Assembly: GCA_963618735.1 (NCBI GenBank)
Contig: CAVEUM010000012.1
Coordinates: 3,086-67,085 of the forward strand
Source of the DNA: CAKUFA01 sp963618735
GTDB lineage: Bacteria; Bacillota; Clostridia; Christensenellales; Aristaeellaceae
Length of the DNA stretch: 64,000 nt
Direction of reading: 5' to 3'
Shown: piece after piece, positions 59,687-64,000 of the stretch
Numbering within the stretch: the stretch's first letter is position 1
Layout of the letters: the number at the start of each line of letters is the position of its first letter
Program-made: the position numbers and the translations under genes
The notes under the pieces: model-generated
Seen by the model: the letters and a program-made list of their open reading frames with translations, nothing else
Databases searched by the model: none
Told to the model about the DNA's origin: nothing

Positions 59687-59714
59687 TTATAATCCTTTGT
59701 TATCTTTTTGACAA
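59687..59714 (-). promoter_or_regulatory. Promoter of the split-barrel-like gene
   Basis: On the minus strand, TTGTCA (59714-59709), a 16-bp spacer and perfect TATAAT (59692-59687). Confidence 0.6.
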
Positions 59715-59743
59715 GCCTTTCCCGCATTTTTTCTCCCATATGG

Positions 59744-59771
59744 TTGACATTTTTCAATTCATGTGTATAAT
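59744..59771 (+). promoter_or_regulatory. C69 peptidase promoter
   Basis: Perfect TTGACA (59744-59749), 16-bp spacer and perfect TATAAT (59766-59771). Confidence 0.7.
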
Positions 59772-59838
59772 ATGTCTCATCAATTCATTGTGTTAAAGTG
59801 TTAGTGCATTGAATTGTATAAGATGGGAGGTTTTCGTC

Positions 59839-61422
59839 ATGAACGTTTTTAAGTCGCTTACTGCCGCTCTTCTCTCCTGTGTGCTCATGGGTTCCGCTGT
59901 CAGTGCTTCCGCATGCACCACCCTTTATGTCGGCGGTGACCTGACGGAAGAGGGCACTCCATTTGTCGCCCGAACGGAAGATTATGGCTCGGATATGAAC
60001 AAGCTGTGGTGCATTTCAGAATCGGGTGCCTTCAAGGCTGGAGACACGTACGTCGGATGCCCGGCTTACGGCGCATTTGAATGGACATTCCGCAAGGACA
60101 GCTATCGCTTCACCTACTTCACCAATGATATTTACAGTGGCAGTTGTCCTGAATGCGGTGAAGAAAATCCGTCCCACTTCTCCTACACGGAGTTTGGCAC
60201 CAACGAGATGGGTGTGTCTGTTTCCGCTACGGAGACCATCTCCGGTAACGAGCAGGTGAAAGCCGTTGATCCCAATGTGGAAGAAAAAGTTGATGGCAAG
60301 GTCGGCATTGAGGAAACGGATATTCCAACCATCCTGCTGGCGGAAGCCGCTTCAGCCCGTGAAGGTGTGGAGCTTCTCGCTGAAATCTATACCGATTACG
60401 GCGCCTATGCTGATTCCGGGTTGTTCATCTGCGACCAAAACGAAGTCTGGTACATCGAGAATTGCTCTGGCACGCAGTTCATTGCGCTGAAGCTGAACAA
60501 CAGCATGATGTTTCTTGAGCCGAACCTTTCCGTCATTGGTCTGATCGATCTGGACGATACGGAAAACGTCATTGCCTCCTCGAAGCTCATCGAGGTTGCG
60601 CAGGAAGCTGGCACTTTCGTTGGTGACGCAGCAGAAAATCTCATCGATTACCGTGCGTCTTATGCGAATCTCGGCACGGAAGATTCCCCTCGTGTGGGCG
60701 CTCCACGCATGACGGACGGCCTGACGTACCTGAACGCCGCGGTGACCTACACAGCAGAAGACCTGGCCAAGGACAACACGCTCTTTACCATCAGCAACGT
60801 GAAGGACGGTGAAATTGTTCCCCTGTACACCAACATCACTGCTGACCGCACGCTGACGAAAACGGACGTTTTCAACTTCTACAAGCTTTCCAGTGTGGGC
60901 AAGCCCAGCAATCAGGAAATTGAAATCTTTCAACTTTTCGCCGATGAATCTGTGGAAAAAGGTACGGTTGGCTGGGTCGGCGTTGGCAACATGGCCTACA
61001 ATGTGTTTATCCCCTACTATCCGCTGCTGTTGGATGAAATGTATGAAGGTTATCAGGTCTCCACGTCCACGGCAGTGAAAACGCTCACCAGCGAGGGCGC
61101 GCCCGACGGCTTTTACACCTATTCCAGCAACCGTTGGACTGGCGATACGTACTATGTGGCTTATCCCGAAAACTGGCGTGATTCGTATTACTTCACCTTT
61201 GAAGGCTTGGGCGGATACATTCTCTATGCGGAGCAGATCACTGGCACCCCTGTCAGTGACGAGGCTAAGCAAAAGGTTACCGACACGCTGGATGCACTTC
61301 AGGACGAAATCATCGATGGCTTTGCATCGATCGAACCTTCTGAAACCACCGCTTTCGGCAAGGCCATGGCGCAAAAAGCTCAGGAAACGGCTTTGGCTTT
61401 GATTGATGAATTCATTAAATGA
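59839..61422 (+). CDS. Secreted C69-family dipeptidase (Ntn hydrolase)
   Basis: 527 residues from ATG 59839 with GGGAGG upstream. The signal peptide is predicted to be cut at SASA-Cys26, exposing Cys26 (CTTLYVG) as the N-terminal nucleophile of the Ntn fold. VARTEDYGSD, the Asn-rich FGTNEMGVSVSATET and EAASAREGVELL follow as in peptidase family C69 (dipeptidase A). A CPECGEE pair at about 110 may bind metal. It likely releases amino acids from short peptides outside the cell. The linkage of signal cleavage to catalytic activation is an inference. Confidence 0.88.
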   Translation: MNVFKSLTAALLSCVLMGSAVSASACTTLYVGGDLTEEGTPFVARTEDYGSDMNKLWCISESGAFKAGDTYVGCPAYGAFEWTFRKDSYRFTYFTNDIYSGSCPECGEENPSHFSYTEFGTNEMGVSVSATETISGNEQVKAVDPNVEEKVDGKVGIEETDIPTILLAEAASAREGVELLAEIYTDYGAYADSGLFICDQNEVWYIENCSGTQFIALKLNNSMMFLEPNLSVIGLIDLDDTENVIASSKLIEVAQEAGTFVGDAAENLIDYRASYANLGTEDSPRVGAPRMTDGLTYLNAAVTYTAEDLAKDNTLFTISNVKDGEIVPLYTNITADRTLTKTDVFNFYKLSSVGKPSNQEIEIFQLFADESVEKGTVGWVGVGNMAYNVFIPYYPLLLDEMYEGYQVSTSTAVKTLTSEGAPDGFYTYSSNRWTGDTYYVAYPENWRDSYYFTFEGLGGYILYAEQITGTPVSDEAKQKVTDTLDALQDEIIDGFASIEPSETTAFGKAMAQKAQETALALIDEFIK

Positions 61423-61433
61423 ACCGAGTATTT

Positions 61434-61491
61434 TGCGGGAGGGCGGCTTTTGTGCCAAAAGCCCCCTCCCGCACCCACCCCGAAAACCACA
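61434..61491. repeat. Hairpin repeat, variant copy
   Basis: GCGGGAGGGCGGCTTTTG pairs with CAAAAGCCCCCTCCCGC, followed by ACCCACCCCGAAAACCAC. Same variant as at 41278. It lies just after the C69 gene and may serve as its terminator. Confidence 0.75.
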
Positions 61492-61550
61492 ATGCAATTT
61501 GCGAGAGGGGCGCAACCGCCTTCTCCCGAAACTTTCACATACACTAAAAA

Positions 61551-61582
61551 AGCAGGACACGTTCCATGGAATGCGTCCTGCT
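61551..61582 (-). terminator. Duplicated kinase terminator (detached copy)
   Basis: AGCAGGACGCATTCC pairs with GGAACGTGTCCTGCT, then TTTTTAGTG on the minus strand. A copy of the terminator at 61756. Confidence 0.7.
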
Positions 61583-61662
61583 TTCATTATTGCGGTAAAT
61601 CAATGGTCACCTGAAAAATATTTTCATTCTCATAGGAAATATTGAGTTGGCCGCATATCATG

Positions 61663-61745
61663 GCAATTTGCGAGAGGGGCGCAACCGCTTTGAAAAGCGG
61701 TTATCTCCCCTCTCGCGCTCTCCCTTCTTCCCGAAACTTTCACAT
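61663..61745. repeat. Hairpin repeat, full copy next to the kinase gene
   Basis: GCGAGAGGGGCG...AACCGCTTTGAAAAGCGGTT...CCCCTCTCGC palindrome followed by CTTCCCGAAACTTTCACA. Same core (AACCGCTTTGAAAAGCG) as at 4174. Confidence 0.8.
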
Positions 61746-61755
61746 ACACTAAAAA

Positions 61756-61788
61756 AGCAGGACACGCTCTATGGGATGCGTCCTGCTT
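61756..61788 (-). terminator. Sensor kinase terminator
   Basis: AGCAGGACGCATCCC pairs with GAGCGTGTCCTGCT, followed by TTTTTAGTG on the minus strand; four bases after the stop codon. Confidence 0.8.
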
Positions 61789-61791
61789 TCG

Positions 61792-63018
61792 TTATTGTGG
61801 TAAATCAATGGTCACCCGAAAAATATTTTCATTCTCATAGGAAATATTGAGTTGGCCGCCATGCATCTGCACAATGCGTTTCACGGCGGACAGACCGACC
61901 CCTGCACCACTTCCGCTCTGAGTGCGGGCAGTGGTGCCTCTGGTAAACCGCTCCGTTAATTCTTCCGGCGCTTGAGCAGGCAGTGCAGAAACGGTATTGG
62001 CCATCACCATATGAAAACGTTTGCCGATGGTTTCAGCCTTCAGGGTAATGGTTCCGCCGTCATTGGTATACTGCACGGCATTATCCAATAAAAGGGACAG
62101 CATCTGGCGAAGTGTCTTTTCCCATCCTCTGACTTTAAGCCCTTCAGGGACGTTCAATTGACTTTGCAGATTCTTCTTCTCCACGGAGGGTCGATAATTT
62201 TCCCATTCGTCCTTTATCATGGACGACATATTCACAGGCGTCTTTTTCCCTGCCGATTCAAATTCCTCCAGGCGAGCCATCATCAGCAGTTGACTGATGA
62301 GCTTTTCCAACCTTCCTACCTGGCAGCGAATGTTGCCGCTCCAGTTGTTTTTCCCCTGCAAAAGCTCCATCGTGTCAAGATTGGCGCGAATAATTGCCAC
62401 AGGCGTTTTCAGCTCATGGCTTGCATCGGTGATAAAACGCTTCTGCGTCTCCGCGTTGCGCACGAAGGCGTTCGCCACCTTAGAGGATACTGGCAACAAA
62501 ATGATAAACAGCAGGATCATCAGTGCAATCACGACCACCGCCGCGCTGCGCATAATATTGAACAACCCTTGCAGCTGAATGGAAATATCCAGCAGGATCA
62601 TGCGAACCGTGCCATCTTCATTGCGAACCATCGAGAATTTATAAGAACCTATTTTTCCGCTGTCCTGGTCGGATTTCGCGGCCTGCTGCACGTATTGCTG
62701 GACGCTGACCACCGCATCCTCCGCAATGCCATGCTGTTCAATGGACAAAACGTTGCCATCCTGATCCATCAAAATGTCATAGAATCCCGAAAGGATGCTT
62801 CGATCATTAGGGGTATAGCCAAACATGGGCGGCGGCGCTGCCTGAGAATATCCCCGTTGGTCATCTGATACGGACAGCATTGCCGTCAGAAAGTCATCAG
62901 ATTCCTTCTCCATCTGATGATAGCTGAAGAAGAAGATGCCGCTCACTGCAATAACCACCAGAATGAAGAACGACAGCATTGCGCCGCAGATAAAGCGACT
63001 TCGAAAATATTTTCTCAT
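61792..63018 (-). CDS. Transmembrane sensor histidine kinase
   Basis: 408 residues. Membrane segments at about 12-33 and 158-178 enclose an extracellular domain of about 120 residues. The His box is ITDASHELKTPVAII; ATPase boxes LLDNAVQYT and GSGAGVGLSAVKRIVQMHGG follow. The DxGxG box is degenerate (ANTVSALP), so nucleotide binding may be weaker or altered. No HAMP domain is clear. It overlaps the response regulator by 4 bases. Its 3' end is tandemly duplicated (61494-61858). Confidence 0.9.
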   Translation of the reverse strand: MRKYFRSRFICGAMLSFFILVVIAVSGIFFFSYHQMEKESDDFLTAMLSVSDDQRGYSQAAPPPMFGYTPNDRSILSGFYDILMDQDGNVLSIEQHGIAEDAVVSVQQYVQQAAKSDQDSGKIGSYKFSMVRNEDGTVRMILLDISIQLQGLFNIMRSAAVVVIALMILLFIILLPVSSKVANAFVRNAETQKRFITDASHELKTPVAIIRANLDTMELLQGKNNWSGNIRCQVGRLEKLISQLLMMARLEEFESAGKKTPVNMSSMIKDEWENYRPSVEKKNLQSQLNVPEGLKVRGWEKTLRQMLSLLLDNAVQYTNDGGTITLKAETIGKRFHMVMANTVSALPAQAPEELTERFTRGTTARTQSGSGAGVGLSAVKRIVQMHGGQLNISYENENIFRVTIDLPQ

Positions 63019-63689
63019 GACGGACGCACCAGGGCATAACCCACACCACGGCGTGAACTGATGGTAGCCTGTGCACCAATCCCTTCAAGCTTTTTCCGCA
63101 AATAGGAAATGTGCGCCCACACCGTGCCTTGCCCGACATCGGCATCCATGCCCCATACGCGATCCAGAAGCGTATCTGCCGAGAAAAAAACGCCGGGATT
63201 ACGAATCAGCAATTCCATCAGCTGATATTCGCGGTTGCTCAAGGGACTCGACTCTGTGCCATGCTTCAGGGCACAGGTAGAAGGCTCAAGGGTCACATCT
63301 GCAAAGGTGACCGCATCGCTTCGGTAGCTTTCTCCCCTGCGAAGCATGGCACGGACGCGAACCAGTAATTCCTCCAAAGCAAACGGCTTGGGCAGATAAT
63401 CATCCGCCCCTGCCTCAAAGCCAGCAAGCTTATCTTCCAATTCGCCTTTCGCCGTCAGCAAAATCACCGGCGTATGATTGCCTGTGAGGCGCAGCGTTTT
63501 CAGCACCGTAATACCATCCATCCCAGGCATCATAATATCCAGAATCAGCCCGTCATAGGTGCCGCGCTGTGCACGTTCCAGCGCCTCGGTACCATGATCC
63601 ACCCATTCCACCGTGTACTGATGATAGTTCAGATAAGCCTGAACTGCCTCTGCCATAGCCGGCTCATCTTCTGCAAGCAATAGCAACAT
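63015..63689 (-). CDS. OmpR/PhoB-family response regulator
   Basis: 224 residues. Receiver with LLAEDEPAM, phospho-acceptor in LILDIMMPGMDG and YLPKPFAL; output winged helix with SNREYQLMELLI and VGQGTVWAHISYLRKKLEG. It forms a pair with the following kinase; its targets are unknown. GGAGGAG precedes the ATG, and a TATACT at 63718-63713 on the minus strand could be its -10, though the -35 is weak. Confidence 0.92.
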   Translation of the reverse strand: MLLLLAEDEPAMAEAVQAYLNYHQYTVEWVDHGTEALERAQRGTYDGLILDIMMPGMDGITVLKTLRLTGNHTPVILLTAKGELEDKLAGFEAGADDYLPKPFALEELLVRVRAMLRRGESYRSDAVTFADVTLEPSTCALKHGTESSPLSNREYQLMELLIRNPGVFFSADTLLDRVWGMDADVGQGTVWAHISYLRKKLEGIGAQATISSRRGVGYALVRPS

Positions 63690-63695
63690 GCGTCC

Positions 63696-63956
63696 TCACT
63701 CCTCCACCACGGAGTATAGCAGGAGAAAATGTCCAGACAGTGAATAAATTGAAAATAATGTTGCCGCCATGCCTTTTTGTTTCAAAACATCATACGTACT
63801 GTCATCCTGCGTTGTCAGCAAATTTGCAAGTTCTTCTGCTGTCGCCGTTTCGTATACTGCATTGAAGGCGATGTCTGGATAAGCGCTCGCAAAGCTCCTT
63901 GTTATTCTTCTTCCCCAAGCATCTGCCAAATGCCCACTTTCGTTTCCCAAAAGCAA
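63696..63956 (-). pseudogene. Probable remnant of an extracellular solute-binding protein
   Basis: An 86-codon open frame beginning only with TTG and no Shine-Dalgarno, directly after a terminator. The stretch FASAYPDIAFNAVYETATAE, then ELANLLTTQDDSTYDVL, resembles the N-terminal lobe of carbohydrate-type binding proteins (the FEKANPDI...DV pattern). No signal peptide is attached and the frame runs into the promoter and Shine-Dalgarno of the response regulator. A fragment left by deletion is the simplest reading; a chance frame is possible. Confidence 0.4.
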
Positions 63957-63988
63957 AAGAAAACCCCTCGAAGGAAAATCTTCGAGGG
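63957..63988 (-). terminator. Terminator of a gene beyond the window
   Basis: CCCTCGAAG pairs with CTTCGAGGG, followed by GTTTTCTTTT on the minus strand. Confidence 0.75.
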
Positions 63989-64000
63989 AAAAGGGATCCG

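Larger units (their letters stand above)
61494..61858. repeat. Tandem duplication: hairpin repeat plus 3' end of the sensor kinase gene
   Basis: Two units start GCAATTTGCGAGAGGGGC at 61494 and 61663. Each contains, on the minus strand, the last about 20 codons of the kinase with its stop, the kinase terminator hairpin, and the palindromic repeat. The second unit is continuous with the gene; the first is a detached tail reading ...IFQVTIDLPQ instead of ...IFRVTIDLPQ. The first unit has lost part of the palindrome, so its period is 169 bases against about 195 for the second. Confidence 0.88.

Overview
The window looks like a chromosomal segment of a Gram-positive anaerobe of the Clostridia. The evidence is a PolC-type replicative polymerase, the ctsR-mcsA-mcsB-clpC heat-shock operon, a T-box leader in front of leuS, the GlgC/GlgD pair, a fused AdhE, YajC, a pst-phoU operon with its own two-component system, and many strong promoters of the TTGACA-17-TATAAT type. 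Base composition is moderately GC-rich. Many exported proteins share a signal peptide ending in ...ALAEE, a style I associate with Christensenellales-like gut Clostridia; that placement is only an inference. I saw no prophage, IS transposase, CRISPR array, rRNA or tRNA gene.

Layout. 1-4100 (minus): secreted cysteine-peptidase-like protein, rbgA, rnhB, yraN and the 5' part of a GT-C glycosyltransferase with a carbohydrate-binding-like domain. 4155-4779: three 208/209-bp tandem units, each a hairpin repeat plus the 3' end of the serine hydrolase gene. 4693-10383 (minus): serine hydrolase and polC. 10735-16896 (plus): response regulator, sensor kinase, two GerMN lipoproteins and an HtrA protease, apparently one cell-envelope stress module. 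17073-24050 (minus): galK with a solute-binding protein, an esterase, a CNNM/CorC membrane protein and an unknown secreted protein. 24286-27899 (plus): two flavoproteins plus a DUF1667 protein, then yajC. 27900-28371: a hairpin-rich repeat island. 28372-30864 (minus): PhoH ATPase and a MATE transporter. 31062-35565 (plus): ctsR-mcsA-mcsB-clpC behind a CtsR operator. 35654-38350 (minus): leuS with its T-box leader. 38534-45937 (plus): a large SH3/peptidoglycan-binding protein, a membrane-tethered methyltransferase, adhE with a Rex-like operator, and a small-molecule kinase. 46293-52353 (plus): glgB-glgC-glgD-glgA. 52486-57969 (minus): pstC-pstA-pstB-phoU-phoP-phoR with overlapping ends. 58219-59058 (plus): pstS, transcribed divergently. 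59144-61422: a secreted split-barrel-like protein and a C69 dipeptidase. 61494-63689: a third two-component system whose kinase 3' end is also tandemly duplicated with a hairpin repeat. The window ends with a solute-binding-protein remnant.

How the genes work together. The Pho block is self-contained: sensor, regulator, transporter and PhoU on one side and the binding protein on the other. The intergenic region has two mirror-image arrays of TTTACA half-sites on an 11-bp period. The glycogen block makes ADP-glucose (GlgC/GlgD), polymerises it (GlgA) and branches it (GlgB). CtsR/McsAB/ClpC is the protein quality-control module.

Most unusual observations: (1) PstS is circularly permuted relative to the classical protein; (2) at two unrelated loci a gene's 3' end, including its stop codon, has been tandemly duplicated with a palindromic hairpin repeat of one dispersed family; (3) a carbohydrate-binding-like domain is fused to a GT-C glycosyltransferase; (4) a two-component system is linked to two GerMN lipoproteins with about four GerMN-like modules, resembling actinobacterial MtrAB-LpqB.
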